Source of the DNA: Arcobacter sp. F2176
GTDB taxonomy: Bacteria > Campylobacterota > Campylobacteria > Campylobacterales > Arcobacteraceae
Length of the DNA stretch: 64,000 bases
NCBI RefSeq assembly: GCF_004116465.1
Contig: NZ_PDJV01000008.1
Coordinates: 92,487 to 156,486 of the forward strand
Direction: 5' to 3'
How positions within the stretch are numbered: position 1 is the stretch's first letter; the number at the start of each line of letters is the position of its first letter. Under the pieces are notes generated by a model. That model was given only the letters and a program-made list of their open reading frames with translations. It had not been told where the DNA came from and searched no databases. Positions 34,774-44,300 of this stretch are shown here, piece by piece. The position numbers were made by a program, and so were the translations under genes.

Positions 34774-36254
34774 TGATACCAGCTATTTCAATTGATTTTG
34801 CAAATTTAAATATTCAAACTTTAGTTCCTATGTCAATTGCCATTGTAGGAGCTTTAATTATTTTATGCATAGATTTGGCAAATAAAAAACTTGACAAGTC
34901 TTTGTATATTATGTTGGCTGTTTTATTTTTAATAGTAGATTTAGTAGCAGTAGTAACTTATAATGGTGATGTTAGAGGTATGTTTGACTTGATGATGATT
35001 GATGGTATTTCAATTCTTGCTCAAGCAATTATGGTAATTGCTTCTATCTTATTTATATTATTATCATTTACAAAACAAAGATTCAATGAACAACGATATC
35101 CAGAATTTTATGCCTTATATTTATTTATGATTGCAGGTTTTCAATTTATGGTTAGTTCTGATTCACTAATTTTGATATTTGTAGGACTTGAAACAGCCTC
35201 AATGGCTTTATATACGATTATTGCTATGCACAATAGAGCAAACGCAATAGAAGCTGCAATAAAATATTTTACAATGGGTGCACTAGCTGCTGCCTTTTTT
35301 GCTTTTGGGTCAATGATTTTTTATGCTATAACAGGAACCGTAGAGTTTGGTAAGATTTCAGAAGTACTTTTTACAAGTGATTTTGAAAACTATCCTCTTA
35401 TATTACTTGGAATTGTATTTATCTTAGCTGCTCTTGGATTTAAACTTTCTTTAGTACCTTTTCATGTTTGGGTTGCAGATGTATATGAAGGCTCAACTGC
35501 TTCACTTGCTGGGTTTATGTCAATTGTTCCAAAAATGGCAGGTTTTGTTGTAGCTTTAAGATTTTTTGAGATATTTGTCTCTTCTGGAAATATGTTTGTA
35601 GAAGCTATTTTAATAGCAATTATTGTTTTAACAATGACTATTCCAAATGTAATAGCACTACTTCAAAAAGATGTAAATAGAATGTTAGCATATTCTTCTA
35701 TTTCAAATGCAGGTTTTGCCTTATCTGCAATTATGATAGGTACAACACAAGCAACAACGGCTATGTTTTTATATTGGATTTTATTTTCAATTACAAATCT
35801 TGGTGCTTTTGCTATGTTATGGCTAAATAGAAGTAAAGATTATAGTACTTTTAGTTCAGATCATGCTTTAGAAAAATATGCTGGACTTATTAAAATATCT
35901 CCTATGACTGCTGTTATTTTTGGATTGTTTTTACTATCTCTTGCCGGACTGCCTCCCTTTGCACTGTTTTGGGGGAAAATGTATCTTTTAGGAGCAGCTG
36001 TTAATGGTGGGTATATGGTATTGGCTCTTATTATGGCTTTAAACTCTGCAATTGCAGCTTATTATTATCTAAGACCAATAGTTTATATGTTCTTAAAAGA
36101 GCCAAGTGTTGAAGGAATAAAATTTATGGTAAATGCTACAACTACTAGTAAAGTGATTGTTGCTTCTTGTGCAGTGTTTATGATTATTTCAATATTCTTT
36201 ATTCAAAATATACTTGAAACTATCTCTTATTATATTCAAATAGCTGGATATTAG
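34773..36254 (+). CDS. nuoN: complex I subunit NuoN
   Basis: A 493-residue antiporter-like membrane subunit (ND2 equivalent), last gene of the operon. Signatures: FVGLETASMALYTIIA with the membrane glutamate, KLSLVPFHVWVADVYEGSTAS, VNRMLAYSSISNAGFAL and LAGLPPFALFWGKMY. One-base overlap with nuoM; the stop is followed by A6 and a hairpin belonging to the convergent gene. Confidence 0.96.
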   Translation: MIPAISIDFANLNIQTLVPMSIAIVGALIILCIDLANKKLDKSLYIMLAVLFLIVDLVAVVTYNGDVRGMFDLMMIDGISILAQAIMVIASILFILLSFTKQRFNEQRYPEFYALYLFMIAGFQFMVSSDSLILIFVGLETASMALYTIIAMHNRANAIEAAIKYFTMGALAAAFFAFGSMIFYAITGTVEFGKISEVLFTSDFENYPLILLGIVFILAALGFKLSLVPFHVWVADVYEGSTASLAGFMSIVPKMAGFVVALRFFEIFVSSGNMFVEAILIAIIVLTMTIPNVIALLQKDVNRMLAYSSISNAGFALSAIMIGTTQATTAMFLYWILFSITNLGAFAMLWLNRSKDYSTFSSDHALEKYAGLIKISPMTAVIFGLFLLSLAGLPPFALFWGKMYLLGAAVNGGYMVLALIMALNSAIAAYYYLRPIVYMFLKEPSVEGIKFMVNATTTSKVIVASCAVFMIISIFFIQNILETISYYIQIAGY

Positions 36255-36286
36255 AAAAAACACAAGGTCATAAATATGACCTTGTG
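36255..36286 (-). terminator. intrinsic terminator for the EF-hand gene
   Basis: CACAAGGTCATA (36261-36272) and TATGACCTTGTG (36275-36286) form a 12-bp stem; read on the minus strand it is followed by T6 (36260-36255). It also ends the convergent nuo operon region. Confidence 0.85.
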
Positions 36287-36293
36287 AAGAGAG

Positions 36294-36698
36294 TTATTGG
36301 TTGGAATTATTCATTCCTTTTCCCATACCTTGACCTTTATTCATACCTTGGCCAGAGTTCATTTTATTTCCCATACCTTTTTGATTCATGTTTTGTTTCA
36401 TATTTTTCATTTGACCTTCTAAAAGTTCTTCTTTACTTAGTTTTTTATCGCCATTTGTATCAAAACTTTCAAAAGTTGGAGCATTTGCTGCATTTTTCAT
36501 TCTCATACCTTGATTTGCCTTTGCTTCCATTTTTTTTGCTCTTAAATCATAAAATTCAGATTCAGATACAAAACCATCATTATTTGTGTCATACTCTTCA
36601 AAACTTGAAGGTCCTCTTTGTGTATAATCAGTAGCATTAAGTGTTGAAACTAATGTTGCTGCTGCTAAAAGTCCAAGGACTAATTTACATGCTTTCAT
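36294..36698 (-). CDS. exported EF-hand protein with Met/Gln/Gly-rich tail
   Basis: A 134-residue periplasmic protein. Signal peptide 1-22 (cleaved near LNA-TDY). Two EF-hand loops: DTNNDGFVSESE (37-48 region) and DTNGDKKLSKEE (about 80-91), both with acidic or polar residues at positions 1, 3, 5, 9 and 12. From ~95 the protein is low-complexity with about ten methionines among glycine, glutamine, asparagine and lysine, which might bind soft metals. Likely a calcium-binding periplasmic protein; the partner is unknown. AAGGAG precedes the ATG on the minus strand. Confidence 0.82.
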   Translation of the reverse strand: MKACKLVLGLLAAATLVSTLNATDYTQRGPSSFEEYDTNNDGFVSESEFYDLRAKKMEAKANQGMRMKNAANAPTFESFDTNGDKKLSKEELLEGQMKNMKQNMNQKGMGNKMNSGQGMNKGQGMGKGMNNSNQ

Positions 36699-36843
36699 AA
36701 TAATCTCCTTAATTAGATTAATTAATTATACTCTTTTAATAAAAAGAAAGCAAAGCTTTTGAATACTCATTCATATTTTTATATAACCAAAGATAAAACC
36801 ATAACTTGATACAATCTTTTTCATAAAAAAAGAAGGATAGACT

Positions 36844-37707
36844 TTGAAAAAAATTAGTGTTGCACATTCACCAGACGCCGATGATATATTTATGTATTAT
36901 GCTATAAAATTTGGTTGGGTTACTCCAAAAGATACAATATTTGATAATATTGCAGATGACATTGAGAGTTTAAACCAAGCTACTTTAAGAGGTGAATATG
37001 ATATTTGTGCAATCTCTTTTGCTTTATATCCTTTTGTAAAAGATGATTATGCACTTTTAAAAACAGCAGTTTCCTTTGGTAATGGCTATGGACCAAAATT
37101 AGTAAAGAAAAAAAAGACAAAATTAAAGAAAAACTTCAAAGTGGCTTTAAGTGGAGAATATACAACTAATGGACTTCTATTTAGAATCGCTTATCCAGAT
37201 GCAAGAATTACTTATATGAACTTTTTAGATATAGAACAAGCTGTAATTGATGGTACTGTTGATGCAGGTGTTTTAATCCATGAATCAATTTTAAATTATG
37301 ATGATAGTTTAGAAGTTGAACGTGAGATTTGGGATATTTGGCAAGAGTTAGCTGGAAAAGATTTACCTCTTCCCCTTGGTGGAATGTGTTTAAGAAGATC
37401 AATTCCACTAAATTATGCAATTGATTATGAAAATACTCTAATAAAAGCAGTTCATGTTGCAAATAAAAATAAGAAAATATTATCTGATATGTTATTGGAG
37501 CGAGGACTTATAAGAGTTGATGCTCCAACACTTGATAAGTATTTAGATCTTTATGCAAATGATGATTCTATAAGTTTGAGTGAACTTCAATATGAGGCCT
37601 TAGATAAGCTATATGAACTAGGGTATAAACATGGCTTCTATAATAGTCTTGTTAAATCAAGGGAGTTTTTAATTCCAAGTGAATATGAAGAACTTCGTAA
37701 TAAGTAA
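36844..37707 (+). CDS. mqnD: 1,4-dihydroxy-6-naphthoate synthase (futalosine menaquinone pathway)
   Basis: A 287-residue periplasmic-binding-protein-like enzyme, MqnD, which converts cyclic dehypoxanthinyl futalosine to 1,4-dihydroxy-6-naphthoate. Family features: ISVAHSPDADDIFMYYA at the start, ISFALYPFV, SFGNGYGPKLV, ALSGEYTTNGLLFRIAYPD and LPLPLGGMCLRR. The start is TTG at 36844, preceded by GAAGGA. Menaquinone is the likely acceptor for the complex I encoded upstream. Other mqn genes are not in the window. Confidence 0.92.
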   Translation: MKKISVAHSPDADDIFMYYAIKFGWVTPKDTIFDNIADDIESLNQATLRGEYDICAISFALYPFVKDDYALLKTAVSFGNGYGPKLVKKKKTKLKKNFKVALSGEYTTNGLLFRIAYPDARITYMNFLDIEQAVIDGTVDAGVLIHESILNYDDSLEVEREIWDIWQELAGKDLPLPLGGMCLRRSIPLNYAIDYENTLIKAVHVANKNKKILSDMLLERGLIRVDAPTLDKYLDLYANDDSISLSELQYEALDKLYELGYKHGFYNSLVKSREFLIPSEYEELRNK

Positions 37708-37723
37708 TAATGAATAGAGAATA

Positions 37724-38503
37724 ATGAATAACTACACAAAGAGTATCGACTTTTCAAAATATTCATCAATTCATATAGGACCAATAGTGGATGTATTGGT
37801 TATAAATGAAATAGGAGATTATAGCGACTATCAAATAATTGGTCGTGCAAATAATCTTCTAGTCTCAAATACTCCTCCAAAATTTGCAGTTTTAAGTGAA
37901 GAATTTAATTATATAGAACAAAAAGAAGATAAACTTTATGTTGGATGTGCTACAAAATCTGGTAAACTTTTATCTTATGCAAAAAGAAATAATCTAGCAA
38001 ATTTTGAATTTCTTGGAAAACTTCCTGGAAATCTTGGTGGTTTGATTAAAATGAATGCCGGTTTAAAAGAGTGGGAAATTTTTAATTATATTGATTGTAT
38101 TAAGACAAAAGATGGATATATTAAAAAAGAAGATGTACAATACGGATATAGATATTCAAATATAGATACTATAGTTTATGAACTTGTATTTAATATATCA
38201 AGTGGATATAGTAAAGAAATGAATGAACTTTTTACAAAAATGCGAAACAATCAACCACAAACTCCTAGTGCTGGAAGCTGTTTTAAAAACCCAATAGGAG
38301 ATAGTGCTGGAAGATTGATTGAACAAGTTGGATTAAAAGGGTTTAATAAAAATGGAATGTCATTTTCGAAAGTACATGCTAATTTTTTAGTAAATGATGG
38401 TGGTGGAACTTTTGAAGATGCAATTTATTTGATAAATCTAGCAAAAGAAAGAGTAAAAACAGAGTTTAATATTGATTTACAAACAGAGGTAATAATTTTT
38501 TAG
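37724..38503 (+). CDS. murB: UDP-N-acetylenolpyruvoylglucosamine reductase
   Basis: A 259-residue short MurB, of the length seen in Helicobacter. It reduces UDP-GlcNAc-enolpyruvate to UDP-MurNAc using NADPH and FAD in peptidoglycan synthesis. Visible: GKLPGNLGGLIKMNAG with the FAD-binding glycines, QPQTPSAGSCFKNP with the catalytic serine region, AGRLIEQVGLKGF and the C-terminal KVHANFLVND. It follows mqnD by 16 bases and is probably co-transcribed. Confidence 0.93.
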   Translation: MNNYTKSIDFSKYSSIHIGPIVDVLVINEIGDYSDYQIIGRANNLLVSNTPPKFAVLSEEFNYIEQKEDKLYVGCATKSGKLLSYAKRNNLANFEFLGKLPGNLGGLIKMNAGLKEWEIFNYIDCIKTKDGYIKKEDVQYGYRYSNIDTIVYELVFNISSGYSKEMNELFTKMRNNQPQTPSAGSCFKNPIGDSAGRLIEQVGLKGFNKNGMSFSKVHANFLVNDGGGTFEDAIYLINLAKERVKTEFNIDLQTEVIIF

Positions 38504-38592
38504 ATAAAGATGTTAATTTTAAAGCTTAAGTGCTTTTAATCTAATTATGTTAGAATTCTTGCTCAAAAAAAATCAGAAGGGTTATTTTTATA

Positions 38593-40989
38593 GTGAAAAA
38601 TTTAGTTATCGTCGAATCACCAGCAAAAGCAAAAACAATTTCAAAATTCTTAGGATCAGATTATAAAGTTATGGCATCTATGGGTCATGTAAGAGATTTA
38701 CCAAAATCAAAATTGGGATTTGACCCAGCTGATGATTTCAAACCTCAATATCTGATTTCCACGGATAAAAGAAAAGTAATTGCTGATTTGAAAAAAGAGA
38801 TAACAAAAGATACAACTATCTACCTCGCAGCCGATGAGGATAGGGAGGGAGAAGCTATCGCTTGGCATCTTATCCCTGCACTTAAAGTTGAAAAAAACCC
38901 ACTAAAAAGAATCGTATTTCATGAGATTACAAAGGGTGCAATTTTAAAAGCTCTAGAAAATCCAAGGGAAGTAAATCAAAACTTAGTTGATGCTCAACAA
39001 GCAAGAAGAATATTAGATAGAGCTGTTGGATATGAACTTTCACCACTATTATGGAAAAAAGTTAGATATGGTCTTAGTGCTGGAAGAGTTCAAAGTGTTG
39101 CTGTTAGAATAATAGTTGATAGAGAAAATGAAATTAGAGCCTTTATTCCTGAAGAGTTTTGGAAAATAAAAGCTGATTTTATAAATCCTCAGTTAAATAC
39201 TGAATTAGCAAAAATCGATGGAAAAGTAAAAAAAATCAAAAATGAACAAGAAGCAAAAGTAATTGAAGCTTCAATAAATCAAGGGGATTTTGAACTTTTT
39301 GATATAGAAGAGAATGAAAGTAAAAGAAATCCAGCAGCGCCTTTTACAACTTCTACACTACAACAAGAAGCTAGTAGAAAACTTGGATATTCTGTAAAAC
39401 AAACTATGGTAATAGCACAACAACTATATGAAGGAAATATTCAAAATATCCCAAATCATACGGGTGGTTTGATTACGTATATGAGAACAGACTCCTTAAA
39501 TCTTTCAACAGTTGCTACAAGTGCAGCTAAAGAAGTGATTGAAAAAACCTATGGTGCAGAATATAGCCTAAAAAGTCCAAGGGTATACAAATCAAAAGCT
39601 AAAGGAGCACAAGAAGCTCATGAGGCTATTAGACCTGTTGATTTAAGTTTAAAACCAAGTATGATAAAAGCTTATGTGGACAATGCACAATTTAGACTTT
39701 ATAGTCTTATTTGGAAAAGAACACTTGCTACTCAAATGCAAACAGCAAAAATAGCAAATACAACATATAAAATAAGTGCTGGAAAAGATAAAGAGTATGA
39801 ATTCCAAGTTAAGGGACAAAGAATTATCTTCCCTGGATTTATGAAAGTTTATACAGAAGGAAGTGATAATCCTGAATCGGCACTTGATAGTAGTGAAAAA
39901 ATATTACCATCAATTAAAGTTGGAACAAAATTAGATTTAGAAAAATTAGATTTAGAACAAAACTTTACAAAACCACCAGCAAGATATACAGAGGCTTCTC
40001 TTGTAAAAAAACTAGAAAGTGAAGGAATTGGAAGACCATCAACTTATGCTCCTACAATATCTACTATTCAAGCAAGAGAGTATATAACTAAATCAGAAGA
40101 TAAAAAACTTATACCTACACCAACTGGTGAAATTGTAAATTCATTTTTAACAGATCACTTCCCTAATATTTTAGATTTAGGATTTACAGCAAAAGTTGAA
40201 GAAGAGTTTGATGACATTGCAGAGGGGAAAATTGCTTGGCAACAAGTAATGAAAGACTTTTATGGAGATTTTAAAAAAACTATTGATGAAAAGGAAGAGA
40301 GTGTAAATAAAGAAGATTATTTACAAATAAGAGAAATAGGAACTGATCCAAAATCTGGAAAACCTGTAAGTGCAAGAGTAGGAAGATTTGGGCCATTTGT
40401 TCAAATTGGAACAAAAGATGATGAGGAAAAACCTCTTTTTGTAGCGATTCCAGCTCATCTAAATATGGATACGATTACTATGGATGAAGCGATGTTTTTA
40501 TTTACTCTTCCAAGAGTTGTAGGACAAACTGCTGATGGTGAAGATATTAAAGCAAATATTGGAAGATTTGGTCCATATTTGCAAGTAAAAACAAAATATT
40601 ATTCACTAAAAGAAGATGATCCCTATAAAGTTGAACTACCAAGAGCTTTAGAAATAATAAAACAAATTGATGAAGAAAAAGCAAAGGCTACTATTAAAAA
40701 CTTTGAAAAAGAAAAAATTCAAGTTCTTGATGGAAGATATGGACCTTATATCAAACAAGGTAGAAAAAACTATAAAATACCAAAGGGTAAAGATGCTGCC
40801 TCTTTAGAGTTGGAAGATTGTTTAAGTATTATTGAAAATGATTCTAAAACTTCAAAAAGAGCACCAGCTAAAAAAACAGCTGCTGCAAAAACAACACAAA
40901 AGAAAACAACAACAAAAAAAGCCCCAGCGAAGAAAGCTCCTGCAAAAAAGACAACAGTAAAGAAAACAACTGCTAAAAAAGAGAAATAA
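38593..40989 (+). CDS. topA: DNA topoisomerase I
   Basis: A 798-residue type IA topoisomerase relaxing negative supercoils. TOPRIM domain with VIVESPAKAKTI and the DEDREGEAIAWHL metal motif; the active-site tyrosine lies in GGLITYMRTDSL; KLGYSVKQTM and PARYTEASLVKKLESEGIGRPSTYA follow. The C-terminus has GRFGPF/GRYGPYI repeat modules rather than cysteine zinc fingers, and ends in a lysine/alanine/threonine-rich tail (about 752-798). The start is GTG at 38593. The topA tail is followed two bases later by the phosphodiesterase gene. Confidence 0.95.
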   Translation: MKNLVIVESPAKAKTISKFLGSDYKVMASMGHVRDLPKSKLGFDPADDFKPQYLISTDKRKVIADLKKEITKDTTIYLAADEDREGEAIAWHLIPALKVEKNPLKRIVFHEITKGAILKALENPREVNQNLVDAQQARRILDRAVGYELSPLLWKKVRYGLSAGRVQSVAVRIIVDRENEIRAFIPEEFWKIKADFINPQLNTELAKIDGKVKKIKNEQEAKVIEASINQGDFELFDIEENESKRNPAAPFTTSTLQQEASRKLGYSVKQTMVIAQQLYEGNIQNIPNHTGGLITYMRTDSLNLSTVATSAAKEVIEKTYGAEYSLKSPRVYKSKAKGAQEAHEAIRPVDLSLKPSMIKAYVDNAQFRLYSLIWKRTLATQMQTAKIANTTYKISAGKDKEYEFQVKGQRIIFPGFMKVYTEGSDNPESALDSSEKILPSIKVGTKLDLEKLDLEQNFTKPPARYTEASLVKKLESEGIGRPSTYAPTISTIQAREYITKSEDKKLIPTPTGEIVNSFLTDHFPNILDLGFTAKVEEEFDDIAEGKIAWQQVMKDFYGDFKKTIDEKEESVNKEDYLQIREIGTDPKSGKPVSARVGRFGPFVQIGTKDDEEKPLFVAIPAHLNMDTITMDEAMFLFTLPRVVGQTADGEDIKANIGRFGPYLQVKTKYYSLKEDDPYKVELPRALEIIKQIDEEKAKATIKNFEKEKIQVLDGRYGPYIKQGRKNYKIPKGKDAASLELEDCLSIIENDSKTSKRAPAKKTAAAKTTQKKTTTKKAPAKKAPAKKTTVKKTTAKKEK

Positions 40990-40991
40990 AC

Positions 40992-41507
40992 TTGAAAGTA
41001 GCAGTTCTTTCTGATAGTCACAATAAAGTTGATTTTACAAAAGAAGCTATTGATTTTTTAAAATCACAAGGTGCACAATACTTAGTGCACGCAGGCGATT
41101 TGTGTTTGAGAGAAAATTTAGAATTATTAAAAGAGTCAACTTTGCCTTATGTATGTGTATATGGTAATAATGATAACTCCTTAGTTCGTCTTTCAAATGA
41201 GTACAAAATAGAAAATGAACCTTATTTTTTTAAAATAGAAGATGTAAAGTTTAAACTTATGCACTTACCTTTTTATCTAAATGGGGATAGTGATGTAGTG
41301 ATTTTTGGACATACTCATATGTTTGAAAGTGACTATAAAGAAGGTACTTTATTTTTAAATCCTGGTGAAATATGCGCTAGGGAGAAACCTTTGAGTGAGT
41401 GTGTATTGTTGGAAATTAACCCAAATGAGTATATAATTAATTATTACTCAAGAAATATTAATGAAAAAGAATTTTTAAAAAAAGAGATTAGATATGAACG
41501 AAAATAA
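40992..41507 (+). CDS. YfcE/MJ0936-type metallophosphoesterase
   Basis: A 171-residue calcineurin-like phosphoesterase. Metal-site blocks in order: LSDSHNKVD (D, H), VHAGDLC, VYGNNDN, and IFGHTHMFE with NPGEI near the end. Small members of this family hydrolyse phosphodiesters; the physiological substrate is unknown. It starts with TTG two bases after topA and overlaps bioB by 14 bases, so it belongs to a topA-bioB operon. Confidence 0.85.
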   Translation: MKVAVLSDSHNKVDFTKEAIDFLKSQGAQYLVHAGDLCLRENLELLKESTLPYVCVYGNNDNSLVRLSNEYKIENEPYFFKIEDVKFKLMHLPFYLNGDSDVVIFGHTHMFESDYKEGTLFLNPGEICAREKPLSECVLLEINPNEYIINYYSRNINEKEFLKKEIRYERK

Positions 41508-42345
41508 AGAAATATTTTTATGTGCTATTTGTAATATTGAAAGTGGTACATGTAATGAAGACTGTAAATTTTGTACACAAAGTGTAAAATACAAAGCAGA
41601 TATATTAAGATATAAAAGAAAAGAGATAGAACAAATTGTCCAAGAAGCAAAAAGAGCAAAAGCAAATAATGCTAATGGATTTTGTTTAGTAACTGCTGGA
41701 AAAGGCTTAGATGATAAGAGACTAAAGTTTGTTGTTGAAGCTGCAAAGGCTGTAAAAAAAGAGAATCTAGGACTTATATTAATTGCTTGTAATGGAACTG
41801 CAAGTGTTGAGCAACTTCAAACATTAAAAGAAGCTGGTGTTGATGCGTATAATCATAACTTAGAAACAGCAGAAGATTATTATCCCCAAATTGTTACAAC
41901 TCATACTTGGCAAGAGAGATATCAAACCTGTAAAAATGTAAAAGAAGTGGGATTGAGACTTGTATGTGGTGGAATTTTTGGTCTTGGTGAAACTCAAGAG
42001 CAAAGAATCTCTATGCTTGAATCAATCGCATCATTGGAACCTATGAACGTACCTTTAAACTTCTTTCATCCAAATAAGGCTTTACCAATTGTCGAAAATA
42101 GTGTTACAAGAGAAGAGGCATTTGAATTAATTGTGCTAGCTAGAAAAATGGTGCCAAATGCTATGAAAATCATGGTTGCTGGTGGAAGAGAGTTAATGTT
42201 TGGTGAAGAACAATATAAAATCTTTGAAAAAGGTGCAAATGCCTTTGTTATTGGAGATTATTTAACAACTGCTGGAAAATCTCCAATTGAAGATATGGAA
42301 GAACTTGAAAAGTTAGGCTTCAAAATAAAAAGAGAAAGAGATTAA
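41494..42345 (+). CDS. bioB: biotin synthase
   Basis: A 283-residue radical-SAM enzyme inserting sulfur into dethiobiotin. The radical-SAM cluster motif is CNEDCKFC, within GTCNEDCKFCTQS; NGFCLVTAGKG, YNHNLETAEDYY, CGGIFGLGETQEQR and PLNFFHPNKA are BioB family signatures. It is shorter than the ~345-residue enterobacterial enzyme but matches the short form of this phylum. Overlaps the phosphodiesterase gene. Confidence 0.92.
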   Translation: MNENKEIFLCAICNIESGTCNEDCKFCTQSVKYKADILRYKRKEIEQIVQEAKRAKANNANGFCLVTAGKGLDDKRLKFVVEAAKAVKKENLGLILIACNGTASVEQLQTLKEAGVDAYNHNLETAEDYYPQIVTTHTWQERYQTCKNVKEVGLRLVCGGIFGLGETQEQRISMLESIASLEPMNVPLNFFHPNKALPIVENSVTREEAFELIVLARKMVPNAMKIMVAGGRELMFGEEQYKIFEKGANAFVIGDYLTTAGKSPIEDMEELEKLGFKIKRERD

Positions 42346-42359
42346 AAACAGGAAACTAA

Positions 42360-43517
42360 ATGACAGATGAAATCCTAATAATTATTACAATCTCAACTAT
42401 AATTTTTATATCTCCGTTAGTATCAAAGTTTACTAAAATACCAACGGTTCCTGTTGAGATTATATTGGGTGCTCTTGCTGTATATTTTTCACTTATTACA
42501 GAACACACTATTTTTGAGTTAGTTGCAGAACTTGGATTTTTATATTTGATGTTTTTAGCAGGTCTTGAAGTCGATTTAAGAAAGATAATAGATTCAGACC
42601 CTTTGATTTTGAAAAAATCACTTGTTTATAATGCTATATTATTCTCTTTATCTTTTATTATTACTTGGTACTTTGAATTAAGTAATATTTTTGTAGTTAC
42701 TCTTCCTTTGATCTCTATAGGTATGTTAGCTGCACTTAAAAAAGAGTATGGAGAAGAGGATTGGGTATCTTTATCTATTCTGATAGGTCTTGTTGGAGAG
42801 ATAGTTTCTATTATAGTTTTAACAACAGTTTCTGCTGGACTTGAAGTTGGATTTGGCTGGGAATTTGCAAAAACCATGATGTTATTTACCGCTTTTTTAG
42901 TTGTGTTGATAATTATATACAAGATATTTCATAATTTATTATGGTGGTATCCTGAGATAAAAAGATATCTTATGCCAGATGAAGATCATCAAGAACAAGA
43001 TATTCGTGTTTCTATGGCTATTTTCTTTTTATTGATTACTATAATGATTTATCTGAAACTTGAAGTTGCATTTGGAGCATTTATTGCTGGAACTTTTATC
43101 AAAACTTTTTTTGAGCATAATAAAGCACTTCCCACAAAACTAGAGCACTTTGGGTTTGGTTGGCTTGTGCCAATATTTTTTATTCATGTAGGTACTTCAT
43201 TTGAGTTACAATCTTTATTTCATGATGGATTATTTGTAAAAGCTTTGATGATAGTTGTAGCTATGATTTTCATACGATTTGTAGCATCATTTTTATTTAT
43301 GAAAGATTTAAAGGGAGGAAAGTTTTTATTGATAGGACTTTCTCATTCAATGCCACTTACTCTTTTAATAGCAGTTATTACTCTGGCATATCACAATCAT
43401 AGTATTACGCAATTTTATTATTATGCATTTATATTAGCTTCTATTTTAGAAGTTCTAATTGTAATGATAATAATAAAATTATTAAATACCTTATTGTTTA
43501 GGAAGAATATAAACTAA
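42360..43517 (+). CDS. CPA2-family Na+(K+)/H+ antiporter, membrane domain only
   Basis: A 385-residue integral membrane protein of the monovalent cation:proton antiporter-2 family. It has ~11-12 hydrophobic segments and the typical opening ISPLVSKFTKIPTVPVEIILGALAV, then LGFLYLMFLAGLEVDL; the GLVGEI and LEVAFGAFIAG segments carry the membrane acidic residues. It lacks the C-terminal NAD-binding TrkA-N domain of KefB/KefC. It may contribute to ion and pH homeostasis. Its 3' end overlaps the convergent AMIN gene by 27 bases. Confidence 0.88.
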   Translation: MTDEILIIITISTIIFISPLVSKFTKIPTVPVEIILGALAVYFSLITEHTIFELVAELGFLYLMFLAGLEVDLRKIIDSDPLILKKSLVYNAILFSLSFIITWYFELSNIFVVTLPLISIGMLAALKKEYGEEDWVSLSILIGLVGEIVSIIVLTTVSAGLEVGFGWEFAKTMMLFTAFLVVLIIIYKIFHNLLWWYPEIKRYLMPDEDHQEQDIRVSMAIFFLLITIMIYLKLEVAFGAFIAGTFIKTFFEHNKALPTKLEHFGFGWLVPIFFIHVGTSFELQSLFHDGLFVKALMIVVAMIFIRFVASFLFMKDLKGGKFLLIGLSHSMPLTLLIAVITLAYHNHSITQFYYYAFILASILEVLIVMIIIKLLNTLLFRKNIN

Positions 43518-44300
43518 AGTATCATCAAAAGATACATCATAATTTGAAGGCATATCTTCTACTTCTACAACAACTCTAAAAAAGTGTTCTTCTCCATGAT
43601 TCCCCACAGTTATTTTTTTGAAGTTAGTAGAATCTAAAACTATATTTTTAGTAAAAAATGAAACATTAGCTTTAAAATCAATGATTAATTTTTTCTCATT
43701 TTCTAGATAAAATTTTTTCATAATTTTATATTTTGTATTTAAAGCCATTTTATCATTTGAGTATTCAAGTTTTAAAAATGGTAGTATTTCTACATTTTTT
43801 ACATCCATTTTTGTGTCATCTTGCATAGTAGGAGTTTCCGTCTCATTTGGCATAATTTCTGTTGTAGCTCTTGGCTTTACATAAACTACAGGGCCTCTTT
43901 CTTCAAGTTCTTTAGCTTTTGTGATTGCTCTTTCTTTTGCTAATTTTGCTTCTGCAGCTTCTTTTTTAGCAATTGCAACTTTTTTTAGAGCTTCTTGAAG
44001 CTCCTTTTCTTTTCTTAGTTGAGCTTCTTTTTCCATTTGCTCTTTTTTCAGCTCTTCTTCACTTTTTGCAACAGCAGTAGGAGCTGGTTTATTTACATCA
44101 CCTTCTCTTAATACAGGAGTCATATCTTCTGTTTGAATATCTTGGTTTTTCTCCATAAATTCAGGTGGATAATTTTGATCTATCTCCATAAGTCTTGCAA
44201 CTTCATCATCATATGCTTTTGTTGGCATAAACGGATTTTCTCTTGCTTCTAAAGAAGCAACCATTAATAGTGATGTAACAATTAAAGATAAAGATTTCAT
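43491..44300 (-). CDS. exported AMIN-domain protein
   Basis: A 269-residue periplasmic protein: signal peptide (1-19, cleaved after LEA), a proline/acid-rich segment, a long K/E/A-rich coiled coil (~80-135) and a C-terminal AMIN domain (~165-269; FLKLEYSNDKMALNT, KLIIDFKANVSF, FFRVVVEVEDMPSNYDV). AMIN domains target proteins to peptidoglycan or septa. The recA-eno-FtsB-like-AMIN order is conserved, as I recall, in Campylobacter, where the equivalent is a glycosylated envelope protein. It overlaps the FtsB-like gene by four bases and is probably in one operon with eno. Confidence 0.78.
   Translation of the reverse strand: MKSLSLIVTSLLMVASLEARENPFMPTKAYDDEVARLMEIDQNYPPEFMEKNQDIQTEDMTPVLREGDVNKPAPTAVAKSEEELKKEQMEKEAQLRKEKELQEALKKVAIAKKEAAEAKLAKERAITKAKELEERGPVVYVKPRATTEIMPNETETPTMQDDTKMDVKNVEILPFLKLEYSNDKMALNTKYKIMKKFYLENEKKLIIDFKANVSFFTKNIVLDSTNFKKITVGNHGEEHFFRVVVEVEDMPSNYDVSFDDTLVYILPKQ

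Noticed and set aside
43491..43517. Misannotated 3' end of one of the two convergent genes
   Set aside because: Both frames keep family-consistent sequence up to the overlap (antiporter helix, AMIN strand LVYILPKQ), so a true overlap is the simpler reading.
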